Shown one piece after another: positions 31,931 through 41,547 of a stretch of 64,000 nucleotides of DNA. Within the stretch, counting starts at the first letter, position 1; each line of letters starts with the position of its first letter. The stretch is from an uncultured bacterium (lineage in GTDB: Bacteria; Verrucomicrobiota; Lentisphaeria; Victivallales; Victivallaceae): contig URVC01000008.1 in NCBI GenBank assembly GCA_900551245.1, positions 1 through 64,000 on the forward strand. Reading direction: 5' to 3'. The notes beneath the pieces are model-generated. The model made no database searches. It saw only the letters and a list, made by a program, of their open reading frames with translations, and was not told where the DNA came from. The translations under genes and the position numbers were made by a program.

Positions 31931-34890
31931 TCCGTTATCCCAATGGCTATATCATTGAAACCGATCCGCCGGAAAATGCGTTCTTCGTCTACGGCGAACT
32001 GAACGCTGCCGGATATATCGCTAAAGGCTTCCGGCTGGATGTACCGAATCTCTCCAACGCCGGCTGGCCGCAGAAGAATGAGCTGTATACACACCTGCAA
32101 TCGTATCTGTCGCGGTTCGACGCTTCAAAACGGCTTCAGTTCCGCTACACCAAGGACTCGAATTACCGGAAGATTCTGGAGAAATACGAATCCGATACGG
32201 AGCGTTTGGCGAGTGTGCCGTTCTGTCGGGAATTCAGAAAGCAGACCGCCGCCGAACTTCGGCGTCAGATGGAGGCTCATGACCTCTGGCGGGAGCATCT
32301 GATTGTTTACATTTCGCGCCCGGCAAAGGATTTCATATCCGGAGCTTTGGATGTGGAGTCGGAAAAGGCGATGCAACTGTTCCGGGAACGGGTTTCCGCC
32401 TGTTTCGAGTCTGAATATCTACTTTTGAAAAGCGCATTCAGTTTTCCTGTTCATAAACTTACGGCACTTGAACTGTTTGCCGAATTTTTCGGTGCGGTGA
32501 ACAAGTCGCTTGCGGCGGAAGAGATTGATTACGGGAAAATTTTCAGTCCGAATTTCAGCGATATTTACCGGAATGAGTTCAGCGGGCAGGATCATGTGGA
32601 GCAGGACCGGGAACGTGAAACCGCCTCCGAGCGGCATTACGGGATGTACGGTGACGGAATGTATCACAACATTCTGGTCATGCGGCAGCTTCCGGGGTTC
32701 GACTTGACGCCGTTTTACGGCAATGTCCTGCTGGAGACAAACGTGACGAATTTTTCGGTCACGGTGAATCTGCGTCCGCTGAACAAGGCCAAGACCATTG
32801 AGAAGCTGGAATCGCGCCAGGCTTCGGCACAGCGTGATCTGGAAGCCGATCCCTCGGCGATTGCCTATCGTTCCGAAGTCGATGCGTTTGGAAAAATGAT
32901 TTACCGGATGGGTGCGGGAGAAGATGTGCCGTTTGAAACGGAATATCTGATCCATGTCTGGAACCGGAATCTGGAGGAACTTCAGCAGGAGACGGAGCAA
33001 CTCCGGCTGGTGGCGACCAATCTGCAATGCGGCATGATGATGCACGATCTGACGGTGCAAGTGGAAGCGCAGTTTCTGAAAACGCTTCCCGGCAATCTCT
33101 ACTACAGAAAATGGGACCCGCTGTTTACACTGCACCGGTCCTTTGCGGCGATGATTCCGTTTAATTCGACGTTCGTTGGCTGCGAGGACGATTTTCAGGC
33201 GATTTTTCAGGGCGATCACCATAATCTTGTTTGTGTCAACGGATTTTACGGCGGCTCTCCGCAGCACGCCGCCACGTTCGGACAGACAGGTTCCGGGAAA
33301 TCGGTCAATACGCTCGGAGAACTGCTGCAAACATATCCGTTTTACAGCAAGGTTGTGATCATTGAGGAAGGAGCATCCTACCTGATGTTCACCCGGATCG
33401 TCGGCGGAGAGTATATCGAAATCGACCTCAACAGCAATCTGACGCTGAATTATTTCGACACCTGCGGTTCTCCGCTCACTGCCAATCAGACGGATTTTGC
33501 GACGAATTTCGCAACGGTGATGTGCGGCCAGTCGCAGGATGACGAAATCATTCAGGACCGGGCGGCGATCTTGTCGCATTATGTGATCCGTCTTTATGAC
33601 GCCTCGTGGCAGGAGTGGTGGAACCACCATATGGAACTGCGGAGCGAAATCGCCCGGATTGCTCTGACGATGGAATGGATGCTTCCGCAGCAGCCTGCGG
33701 GAAGCAATACGCAGTTCGACTGTTATGCGGCATTGAAGGAAGCGCTCGCCAAACCACCGGAGAGTCTCACTGTTCCCGAACAGCAGATTCTGAACTATTA
33801 TCATGATATTCCGAGTGGAAAAATCACGGAATGTATCGTGGAGAATGGTTCTCTGCTCCGGGATATTTCTTACGCCTATATGAGACCGGAGGATATGCCG
33901 TATCACTCTCAGCTGGTGGAAATGATCCGTTCGACGCCCGATCCGACGCATCGCCGGGAGGATACCAACCGGATCGCCACACGGCTGGCGCAGTATGCGG
34001 TGGAATCCGGACGCGGCGCTCTTTTCGACGGCGTCACCAACATCAATCTCGGAGCGCGGCTGCTGCATTTTGAAATCGGCAAGATGGCAAACGTGTCGCA
34101 GAATATCCGGGCGATGGTAGGGATGGTGATCAGCAACCTTGCACAGCAGCAGATCATCAATATGCCGCGCAAGCTGCTGAAGCTCTTTCTATATGAAGAG
34201 ATGCCGCGAATCATCGCCTCTGTTCCAGGAGCAAGCGGCTTTGTGAAACGTTCCTACGCTCAGCTGCGCAAGAGCAACTGCCGGAGCTGGACGATCACAC
34301 AGGAGGCCGGTCAGCTCATGGTGCAGGACAAGGAAGGTTCCGATCTGGCGACCATCATCATGGGACAGAGCAAGCAGTATTATCTTCTGAAGAACAAGGA
34401 CAAGGGGAATATGGAGTTTTTCCGGCGCTTTATCGCGCTGTCCGACGATGCGGTCAACGCCGTGATGAACTTTCCCGCGCCGGAGCATATTCCCGGTCGA
34501 AAGTATTCTTCGTATCTCTACTACATCGACAACGGGGAATATCCGTTGGTGGGTGTAGTCCGGCACTATGCCAGTCCGCTGACAATTGCTGTTGCCTCGA
34601 CCAGCGGAGAAGCGTTTTCCAAACGGGAAGAGGAGTTGCGGCGGCTACGAATCTTGTATCCGGGACTGGATGAGGGACAGCTTCTCATCGAATATGAGAA
34701 CCGGCAGAGAATCAACAATCCGGCCCTGAAACTGCTGCGGGAGATGCTGAACAGCAGGGATTTCTCCCGCCTGGATGTTCTGCACGAGGAACTGATCCGG
34801 CTGAGTCTGCAAAATGCGGGATTCCGTCCCACGGAAATTCCTGAACGAATCCGACATGAACTTGAAACCTTCAACTCAAACAAGGAGTAA
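31927..34890 (+). CDS. virB4: VirB4-family conjugation ATPase
   Basis: Main ATPase of the type IV secretion channel, 987 aa. The Walker A FGQTGSGKSVNT is near residue 450 and the Walker B-type LFLYEEMP near 750. It also has the VirB4 C-terminal patterns NCRSWTITQEAGQLM and IIMGQSKQYYLLKN. The N-terminal half is the usual long VirB4 scaffold. It follows VirB3 and precedes the coiled-coil surface protein. VirB4 is the only canonical T4SS energiser seen, because no VirB11 is present. Confidence 0.92.
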   Translation: MIRYPNGYIIETDPPENAFFVYGELNAAGYIAKGFRLDVPNLSNAGWPQKNELYTHLQSYLSRFDASKRLQFRYTKDSNYRKILEKYESDTERLASVPFCREFRKQTAAELRRQMEAHDLWREHLIVYISRPAKDFISGALDVESEKAMQLFRERVSACFESEYLLLKSAFSFPVHKLTALELFAEFFGAVNKSLAAEEIDYGKIFSPNFSDIYRNEFSGQDHVEQDRERETASERHYGMYGDGMYHNILVMRQLPGFDLTPFYGNVLLETNVTNFSVTVNLRPLNKAKTIEKLESRQASAQRDLEADPSAIAYRSEVDAFGKMIYRMGAGEDVPFETEYLIHVWNRNLEELQQETEQLRLVATNLQCGMMMHDLTVQVEAQFLKTLPGNLYYRKWDPLFTLHRSFAAMIPFNSTFVGCEDDFQAIFQGDHHNLVCVNGFYGGSPQHAATFGQTGSGKSVNTLGELLQTYPFYSKVVIIEEGASYLMFTRIVGGEYIEIDLNSNLTLNYFDTCGSPLTANQTDFATNFATVMCGQSQDDEIIQDRAAILSHYVIRLYDASWQEWWNHHMELRSEIARIALTMEWMLPQQPAGSNTQFDCYAALKEALAKPPESLTVPEQQILNYYHDIPSGKITECIVENGSLLRDISYAYMRPEDMPYHSQLVEMIRSTPDPTHRREDTNRIATRLAQYAVESGRGALFDGVTNINLGARLLHFEIGKMANVSQNIRAMVGMVISNLAQQQIINMPRKLLKLFLYEEMPRIIASVPGASGFVKRSYAQLRKSNCRSWTITQEAGQLMVQDKEGSDLATIIMGQSKQYYLLKNKDKGNMEFFRRFIALSDDAVNAVMNFPAPEHIPGRKYSSYLYYIDNGEYPLVGVVRHYASPLTIAVASTSGEAFSKREEELRRLRILYPGLDEGQLLIEYENRQRINNPALKLLREMLNSRDFSRLDVLHEELIRLSLQNAGFRPTEIPERIRHELETFNSNKE

Positions 34891-34895
34891 AACAC

Positions 34896-37800
34896 ATGAA
34901 ACGACAAAATTTGAAATCCACACTCAAAACACTGCTGGCGGGATTCTGCATCGCTTCCGGCGGGCTGGCATTCGCCGGCAGCGTCACGGTTTCCGGTACG
35001 GCGGGAACCAATCCCACCTACATCGTCATTCCGGAGGAGTATGCCGGAAAAGAGGGACAGTTTGTAGCGACGGCGACTTCGAGCAATTCCAGCCCGGTGA
35101 CGATTGAAGAACCTTATATCAATCAGGATTATGCGTATGTGAAGAAAAGCTGGAAAAACTATGGAGCATTCAATTTTACGCTTGGAACCCCCTCCGGAAC
35201 ATCCTACGTCGGGGGAAGCAAGTCATTGAGTTCGCTGGAAAAGGGAAGCTATATTGTGAGAGTATCCCAGGATGTGACCGCACACAGTGTCACCTACGCA
35301 TTGTATCGCAGTAACTGGGCTGACACGGAAGCCCAGACTTTTTCCGATCTGAAGTACTATGCGCAAAACGGTACTTTGCCCCCTTCTTCAGGTATTACCC
35401 GTGCTCCTACGTATGACGGAGGAGATAATAAAGCAAGTACAACGACAACAGGCGTGACGATCGCCTCCGCTTATATTGTCGTTTACGGAGTCGATGACGG
35501 TGGTTCCGGCGGAGAGGTTACGCCTCCCGTGACCGGCGGCGATTCTTCCGGCGGCAGCAATATCGATATCAACATTACAACCGGAACAGATGACGGCGTT
35601 TATACCCTGATCAACTCGCTCTTTTCCTATATCTCGGAGATGCAGTCGATTCTTTCGGCTTCCGACGATGCGATCCGCAGTGAGCTTGCGTCTTACATCA
35701 CCGAACTCCAGACGGCATATCAGGCGGCGGATGCCCAGCTGGCAACAACGATTCAGAATCAGATCAATGCACTGCAGGCGGCAATGTCAACCAGTGTTTC
35801 GGATCTGCGGACTTCGCTGGAAAATCAGATTGCCGCATTGCGGAATCAGATGAGTTCTCTGCAGACACAGCAATCCAATCTGCTTTCCGAGTTCCAGACG
35901 TTGAAAGGAGAACTGCAGACGGCGATTGCGCAGAATTCCGGCAATATCGCGGCATTGTCCAAAGAGTTGGCGGAAAAGTATGAAGCTCTGGTTGCGGCGA
36001 ACTCAAATCTGAAAGCCGATTTGCTGGCGGAAATTGCCGAAGTCACCGGCAATTACAAGGAGGCGGATTCCGCGTTGATTGCAGATTATTCCTCGAAACT
36101 CGCCTCCTTGCAGACGTTGCTCCAACAGGCGGATTCCGCATTGGCCGACAATATCGCGGCATTGCAGAATGCCTATCAGAATGCGGATGCGACCCTGCGG
36201 GAGAATCTGGAGCAGCAGCTTGCCGCCCTGCGTAACGAAATGAGCGCGGAAGATCAGAAAACGCTGGACCGAATCACCGCTTTACAGCAGGAGATGAACA
36301 GTGCGGACAACGCCTTGCGCACCGACTATGAAAATAAGATTGCCTTACTGGAAAAAGAGCTCTCCACGGAAGCGTCTGCAATCCGGACGGAGATGAACAA
36401 TCTCCAGACCAGGTACGAAACCGAGCTTGCGAATGCGAAATCGTCATTGGAGGAACAGATGGCGACCATGCAGGCCCGCCTTGAGGCTGCGGATCAGCAG
36501 ACTCTGAGTCAGATTTCCGCACTGGAACGGGCAATGAACAATGCCGACGAAGCTCTGCGCGACGATTATGAAAACAAAATCTCCGCATTGGAAAAGGAAC
36601 TCTCCACGGAAGCATCCGCGATCCGCAAGGAGATGTCCACGCTTCAGACGCAATATGATACAGCTTTAGCCAATGCGAAATCGTCGCTGGAAGAGCAGAT
36701 GGCGACCATGCAGGCGAATCTGAATGCGGCGGACCGGGAAACGCTGAACAAGCTTTCCTCGCTGGAAACATCCATGAACAACGCGCTTGATCTGCAGCGG
36801 CAGGATTATGAGAACCGGATCAATTCCCTGAATCAGATGTTGACTGCGGAAGCATCGGCTCTGCGAACCGAGATGGCGAATCTCTCCAATGCCTATCAGA
36901 CGGAAATCTCCTACCTCAAGGAAAATCTGGAACAGCAGATTTCCAATCTCAAGGAAACGACGCAGAAAACAACCGATGATCTGCAAAAGCAGATCGACTC
37001 TCTGACGGAAAATTACGACCGCCAGATTACAGAGTTGAAGGCCGATTACGATGCCCGGCTTGCCGCATTGGAACGGAAATCCGATGATGCGGATGCGGAG
37101 TTGAAAGCCGCTATGGAGGCGTATGTGGAGGCTTTGCGCGAACAGATGACTGTCGCAGACGAGGAAATGCGCGCCGAACTTCAGGCGCAGCTGGATAATC
37201 TCTCCGGGGCATTCAATGAGCGGCTGGAAGTGATTTTGCAGGAATACGAGCAGCGGATTGAGAAGGTCAAAGGTCAGATTGAAGATCTGGAAAGCGACAC
37301 GAAAACGGATCTGATCACGCAGAAAGCGTTGCTGGAACAGGAATGCAGAAATGAGATTGCCAATCTCAACAGGAGTTATGCGGATAAAATCGCTGAACTT
37401 CAGAAGAAGCTGTCCGGCGATCCGGAAAATGCCGATCTCTATTATGCCCAAATTGCGGCATTGGAGAAGGAACTGACCTCCAAAATCTCCGAAACGAATC
37501 TTTCCTATCAGAAATTGATTCTGGAAATCGACCGTCAGCTTCGCCAGCTTTCGGACAAGAGCGCGACCGAGCTTCTGGCGGAACTGATGGAACTGCAGAA
37601 CAAGCGCGACATCGTGGAGGCTGCGATCAACAGTTCCGATTATTCGGACAAACTCGCCGCATTGGATGCGGGAAACCGGCAGAATGCCGACGATGCCCAT
37701 GCGGAACTGGAGGCGAAACTCGCGGAATTGGAAAAACAGCTGGAGGCGCTGAAAGCGGTCGGTGAGCTGTCGATTGACGACATCATCGCAAAAATTCAGG

Positions 37801-38627
37801 CGGGAGACGCCGCCAATACTGCTGAGATCGAAAATCTCAAAGTGGTCCTGAAACTTTATTGCGACTCCTTGAAAGATGCGCTCGGCGATCGGATCGCGAT
37901 TCTGGAGGAGACGATTTCCGCTTTGCAGACTGCGCTTCAGGAGCGGATGCAGACTTTGGAGAACCGTCTGACCTACTCCATGATGACGGATGAGGAACTG
38001 GCGAAGCAGGAGGAGGAAAAACAGGCCGCGGTCAATTCGCTTGCCAATCAGATTGCCGGAGTTCAGCTTGCCGTTGAACAGGCGAGGAAAGAGGGTAAAG
38101 ACACCTCCGCATTGGAGGAACAGCTTTCCGCGCTGACCTCCGAATACTATGCGGCACAGAACGATCTTGAAAACATCCGCTACGTGATGGAACTGCGCTC
38201 CACCTCGGAACTGGCTCTGCACCGCAAATGGATCAAGGAGTTGCAGGAACTGGTGGCGGCATTGCAGAACACCGTTGCCAAACAGGGCGAAACCATCGCA
38301 CAGCAGGGGGAAGCGATCAACGGTCTCAAAGAGACGGTTGCAAATCTGGAAAAGGCGTTGCGCGATGAACTTGCGAATCTGAAAGACGAACTCAAGGAGT
38401 ATGTGGACGGCAATGTCGGCGAATTGAATGCGGAGATTGCCGATCTCCTCGGCCAGGTCGAAACGCTGCGCGACAATGTCGTTACGCTGGCGACCAGTTC
38501 CTATTCCGGCTATCACTCCTCGTCCACCGGGAACGGGTATCAGTACAACTATTCCGGCACAAACAAGGATGAAATCAAAGACGACCGTGATCTCCGTACC
38601 AGCGACACCACGGCTCTGGATTTTTAA
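34896..38627 (+). CDS. Giant secreted coiled-coil protein in the conjugation operon
   Basis: A 1,243-aa protein with a signal peptide (MKRQNLKSTLKTLLAGFCIA, cut after about residue 28). An N-terminal beta-rich domain (30-200) is followed by a Gly/Ser linker (GGSGGEVTPPVTGGDSSGGS) and then roughly 950 residues of heptad-rich helix. Within the helix lies a four-copy 80-aa tandem repeat (36061-37020). The C-terminus is short and Ser/Tyr-rich, without membrane anchor. SD AAGGAG precedes the ATG. Position after VirB4 suggests a role in mating-pair contact or a long periplasmic or surface fibre. No known Tra protein matches. Confidence 0.75.
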   Translation: MKRQNLKSTLKTLLAGFCIASGGLAFAGSVTVSGTAGTNPTYIVIPEEYAGKEGQFVATATSSNSSPVTIEEPYINQDYAYVKKSWKNYGAFNFTLGTPSGTSYVGGSKSLSSLEKGSYIVRVSQDVTAHSVTYALYRSNWADTEAQTFSDLKYYAQNGTLPPSSGITRAPTYDGGDNKASTTTTGVTIASAYIVVYGVDDGGSGGEVTPPVTGGDSSGGSNIDINITTGTDDGVYTLINSLFSYISEMQSILSASDDAIRSELASYITELQTAYQAADAQLATTIQNQINALQAAMSTSVSDLRTSLENQIAALRNQMSSLQTQQSNLLSEFQTLKGELQTAIAQNSGNIAALSKELAEKYEALVAANSNLKADLLAEIAEVTGNYKEADSALIADYSSKLASLQTLLQQADSALADNIAALQNAYQNADATLRENLEQQLAALRNEMSAEDQKTLDRITALQQEMNSADNALRTDYENKIALLEKELSTEASAIRTEMNNLQTRYETELANAKSSLEEQMATMQARLEAADQQTLSQISALERAMNNADEALRDDYENKISALEKELSTEASAIRKEMSTLQTQYDTALANAKSSLEEQMATMQANLNAADRETLNKLSSLETSMNNALDLQRQDYENRINSLNQMLTAEASALRTEMANLSNAYQTEISYLKENLEQQISNLKETTQKTTDDLQKQIDSLTENYDRQITELKADYDARLAALERKSDDADAELKAAMEAYVEALREQMTVADEEMRAELQAQLDNLSGAFNERLEVILQEYEQRIEKVKGQIEDLESDTKTDLITQKALLEQECRNEIANLNRSYADKIAELQKKLSGDPENADLYYAQIAALEKELTSKISETNLSYQKLILEIDRQLRQLSDKSATELLAELMELQNKRDIVEAAINSSDYSDKLAALDAGNRQNADDAHAELEAKLAELEKQLEALKAVGELSIDDIIAKIQAGDAANTAEIENLKVVLKLYCDSLKDALGDRIAILEETISALQTALQERMQTLENRLTYSMMTDEELAKQEEEKQAAVNSLANQIAGVQLAVEQARKEGKDTSALEEQLSALTSEYYAAQNDLENIRYVMELRSTSELALHRKWIKELQELVAALQNTVAKQGETIAQQGEAINGLKETVANLEKALRDELANLKDELKEYVDGNVGELNAEIADLLGQVETLRDNVVTLATSSYSGYHSSSTGNGYQYNYSGTNKDEIKDDRDLRTSDTTALDF
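36061..37020 (+). repeat. Four tandem 240-bp (80-aa) coding repeats
   Basis: Copies begin at 36061, 36301, 36541 and 36781, exactly 240 bp apart. Copies 2 and 3 are the closest: both have ENKI, LEKELSTEASAIR, and LANAKSSLEEQMATMQA. Copies 1 and 4 are diverged. The period keeps the coiled-coil register. Confidence 0.85.
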
Positions 38628-38648
38628 CTCAATATCAGGAGGGCTTAT

Positions 38649-39107
38649 ATGAAACAGCACAGAAGAATCCTTTCCGCGGTTCTGGCTGCGGGAATCGTTG
38701 TTGGTGCGGCCGGATGCAGCACCGTCGGCAATATGGCGACTTCGGAACTGGTGGCGCCGGGGCTTGCCATCGGCGGAGCCAGTCTCGGCGCGTTCGCGGC
38801 AAAAGACGAGTCCGACGGCACGCGCCTTGCCGCGACTGCCGGAGGCGGTCTGATCGGCTGGCTGGCCGGGCTTTTCATCACCAAAGGCGTTGATCAGGAA
38901 AAGAAAGACGAGTTCCGCACCGGCTATGAGCTTGGGCACTCCAACGCGACCAAATCGCTCTACTGGAATATCCAGGGACTGCATGAGGCGAAAAATCAGC
39001 CGGATTCGCAGGTGATCTACTATCAGATCCCTGCCGATTATCCGGCGGACGGAGCGAATCGGACGCCCGGTTCCGTCATGCTTCCGGTCGTTACAGATCG
39101 GAGGTGA
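38649..39107 (+). CDS. Lipoprotein with glycine-zipper segment
   Basis: A 152-aa protein with a lipobox ending GAAGC (Cys 23). Small-residue-rich hydrophobic stretches (LAIGGASLGAFAA and AATAGGGLIGWLAGLF) of the glycine-zipper kind follow, then a soluble tail. SD AGGAGGG lies upstream. It is probably an outer-membrane-associated T4SS part. The length and zipper differ from VirB7, so I leave the family open. Confidence 0.65.
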   Translation: MKQHRRILSAVLAAGIVVGAAGCSTVGNMATSELVAPGLAIGGASLGAFAAKDESDGTRLAATAGGGLIGWLAGLFITKGVDQEKKDEFRTGYELGHSNATKSLYWNIQGLHEAKNQPDSQVIYYQIPADYPADGANRTPGSVMLPVVTDRR

Positions 39108-39109
39108 AT

Positions 39110-39514
39110 ATGAGCAGGAAAAAGAAATCTCAAATGCAACAGGAACCCAACCAACGAAATCAGGAATCCCATGAGCAAAAAAAAGAAAAGGAAAACACTC
39201 AAGCCCAGGTACAAATCCCGTCGAATGCGCCGGCGACAACCCGGCAGCGGGAATTGCTCCGGCTTGCTGTACAGAGGGAATGGCTTCATCCGAATCCCTT
39301 TGCCTGCGATCATGCGAAGTGGAAAAATCTTACGGCCGGTGAGGCGGATCAACTTCTTGCCACGCTCCCGCGGGAACGGCTCGGCATCCTCGAACGGGAA
39401 CTGAATGAAGAGCAGCGCAGGAGGGCCGAACACGGCATCGCCCGTGCCATCGGACGCGGGCTTGAAGATGTCACAAGACAACTCGGGCATTCGATTGACG
39501 GAGGTATTTCATGA
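39110..39514 (+). CDS. Helical-module protein in the conjugation operon
   Basis: A 134-aa protein with a very polar N-terminus (Lys, Gln, Glu). One clear module follows: APATTRQRELLRLAVQREWL, then KWKNLTAGEADQLLATLP (about residues 40-90), and a C-terminal helix. SD GGAGG lies 5 nt upstream of the ATG. Overlaps the next gene start by 4 nt. Cytoplasmic. Confidence 0.65.
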   Translation: MSRKKKSQMQQEPNQRNQESHEQKKEKENTQAQVQIPSNAPATTRQRELLRLAVQREWLHPNPFACDHAKWKNLTAGEADQLLATLPRERLGILERELNEEQRRRAEHGIARAIGRGLEDVTRQLGHSIDGGIS

Positions 39515-40404
39515 AAAAGGCCGCAACACTCATTTTAATCGGGCTGTTGGCATTTCCACTCAGCAGTTTTGCCGCGTATCCGGTGTTCGACGCGACAAAC
39601 AATCTGCTGGCGACGCTGCAAAAGACGATGGACAGCGCTTTTCAGACGGTTCAGAAAGCGAATATGTCCACTCTGATTCAGCAGGGAAAAGAGGATTTTG
39701 CCGAACAGGTCAAAATTTACGAGGAATGCGTCAAACAGTATGAGGAATGTGTCAAAATCTACAAGCAGGCGGTCCGGATGTATGACTGGATCGACACGAA
39801 TGTCGGCAATGCCCGGAATCTGAAAACGTTTCTCTCCTGCGGCTTTTCCGATGTCAAGAATTTGCAGCAGATGTTCCTGCTGCTGAATACGATTCTGCGG
39901 CAGACGGCGACCTCGACCAACCGGAATTACAATTCGACACTTCTGCAACAGGCAGAACGGATCATCGGCAATGATGTCCTGAAATTGTCCGCAGATCGCG
40001 GCATTGAGATGCAGAACTATGCGCAGGCATCGGAAAAACTTGCCGATAAAAGCGACGAAATCTCGCAGACCATGCTGACGAAACTGCGCACCAAAGATCA
40101 GGTGCTGGAATCCAAAGTCAGCTCCGGCACTGCCGACCTGATGCAGATTGCCCATGCGAATGAACAGGTATCCATATTCATCGCGGAAGAGTTGGCGCGC
40201 ATGAATACGAACATCTCCTCCATCAACCGGACCGTTGCCAAACAGTTGGAAATCCACGGCCAGGATGAGATGAATCAGGCGCAGGAAGCCGCCGCATACG
40301 ATCTGCTGGAAAAAGAGGCGATTGAGCGCGGAAGCCGTTACACGAATCAGAAAAATTCGTGGGACCGTATCAACAGTGTTTTCAACAACTGCCGGGTGTT
40401 CTGA
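39511..40404 (+). CDS. VirB5/TrbJ-like periplasmic T4SS protein
   Basis: A 297-aa exported protein: signal peptide MKKAATLILIGLLAFPLSSFA, then long helices (KQYEECVKIYKQAVRMYDWI) and many Gln and Asn. The pattern of an exported helical protein with a TrbJ-like NLLATLQKTMDSAF region directly before a VirB6/TrbL-like protein supports a TrbJ/VirB5 role at the pilus tip or in channel assembly. It overlaps the next start (TGATG). Confidence 0.65.
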   Translation: MKKAATLILIGLLAFPLSSFAAYPVFDATNNLLATLQKTMDSAFQTVQKANMSTLIQQGKEDFAEQVKIYEECVKQYEECVKIYKQAVRMYDWIDTNVGNARNLKTFLSCGFSDVKNLQQMFLLLNTILRQTATSTNRNYNSTLLQQAERIIGNDVLKLSADRGIEMQNYAQASEKLADKSDEISQTMLTKLRTKDQVLESKVSSGTADLMQIAHANEQVSIFIAEELARMNTNISSINRTVAKQLEIHGQDEMNQAQEAAAYDLLEKEAIERGSRYTNQKNSWDRINSVFNNCRVF

Positions 40405-41540
40405 TGATACTTGCAACAACAGTCAATACCAGTATCCGGATCGGAAATACGGCGGTCAATCTGACCTCATCCGCGAATGTCCAGCAGTTGATCGCAACGG
40501 CGATGTCGAGCATTCATTACTTTGCGCTGACCGTATCACTGTGCATTTTCCTGCTGGCGATTGTGCGGAATTACACGCTGTTCGGGGAGCATGTCGGAGT
40601 CCGGTTCATCGGTTCGCTGCTGGTGGTGCTGGTCATGATCTTTTCCTTCCCGAAGATTTGCGACGCGGTGCAGAATGCCACTTATTCCTACTCACAGGGA
40701 ACATCCACGACGATGGAAAATATTTTCTGCTGGCTGACGGAACAGAAGCCGAACGCCGGCAAAGATCCATCCGAAAAACAAAGTCTGGCGCAGAAAATCG
40801 CCCATTTCCCGGAAAGTATGCTGCATGCGGTTCAGGCGGCGATGTGCAATATTTTCTACGTCAACGGCATTTTCCTCGGCAAGACCATCCGGGACATCGT
40901 GTATTTCACCTTCAAGTGTCTCTATAACGGGGCACTCTGCCTGACGCCGATATTTTTTGCGGCGATGCTGATTCCGGAAACGAAACACATCGGCGTCAAC
41001 TTCATTGTGACGACGGTCGGCATCGCCCTGATGCCGCTCTGTTTTCTGTTCGGGGATTTGTGCAATATCTGGCTGGCGGAACACATGTGGAATGTGCTTG
41101 GGCTCGGCAGCAACGGAACGTTCTGGACGCTTGCCAGAAGCGGTCAGGCGCTGTCCGCTCCGGTCGGCACGGTTCTCGGCTACATCGGATTCGGCATCGC
41201 CTATGCGCTGATCGCCGGAGTCGTGTATGTGGTTCTGCCGTTTCTCTACATGAAGTTGTTCCGCACCGGCAGTCCCGGTTCGCCGGTCGGCCTGATGGCA
41301 ACGGCAATCGGGAAAGCGGTCAATGCCGCTGTTGTCGGCGGAAGCATGCTTGCCACGGCAGGGACTGCCGCGCCTGCCGCCGGAGCTGTGACGGGAGGAA
41401 GTTCTGCCGCCACCGGAGCCGCCAATGCCGCCAAGAGCGCAGCAAAGGCGACGCAGAGCGGAAGCGGCAGTGCGGCCAAAGGGCTGAACAAAGCCGCACA
41501 GGAAATCGACGATGCCGCCAACGCATCGCCGGGAAAGTGA
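40404..41540 (+). CDS. VirB6/TrbL-like polytopic membrane protein
   Basis: A 378-aa protein with about six membrane segments (for example FALTVSLCIFLLAIV, IGSLLVVLVMIF, ALCLTPIFFAAML, FIVTTVGIALMPLCFLFG, GFGIAYALIAGVVYVVLPFL). The C-terminal tail of about 90 residues is rich in Ala, Gly and Ser. This is the typical build of VirB6/TrbL, the inner-membrane part of the channel. It is placed between VirB5-like and VirB8-like genes, as in other T4SS operons. Confidence 0.75.
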   Translation: MILATTVNTSIRIGNTAVNLTSSANVQQLIATAMSSIHYFALTVSLCIFLLAIVRNYTLFGEHVGVRFIGSLLVVLVMIFSFPKICDAVQNATYSYSQGTSTTMENIFCWLTEQKPNAGKDPSEKQSLAQKIAHFPESMLHAVQAAMCNIFYVNGIFLGKTIRDIVYFTFKCLYNGALCLTPIFFAAMLIPETKHIGVNFIVTTVGIALMPLCFLFGDLCNIWLAEHMWNVLGLGSNGTFWTLARSGQALSAPVGTVLGYIGFGIAYALIAGVVYVVLPFLYMKLFRTGSPGSPVGLMATAIGKAVNAAVVGGSMLATAGTAAPAAGAVTGGSSAATGAANAAKSAAKATQSGSGSAAKGLNKAAQEIDDAANASPGK

Positions 41541-41547
41541 GAGAGCT

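Noticed and set aside
32419..34068. 549-aa open frame antisense to virB4
   Set aside because: No motif; the sense frame has Walker A and VirB4 signatures.
36666..39239. 857-aa open frame antisense to the coiled-coil protein
   Set aside because: It mirrors the biased codon use of the repeats; the sense frame has a signal peptide, SD and operon position.
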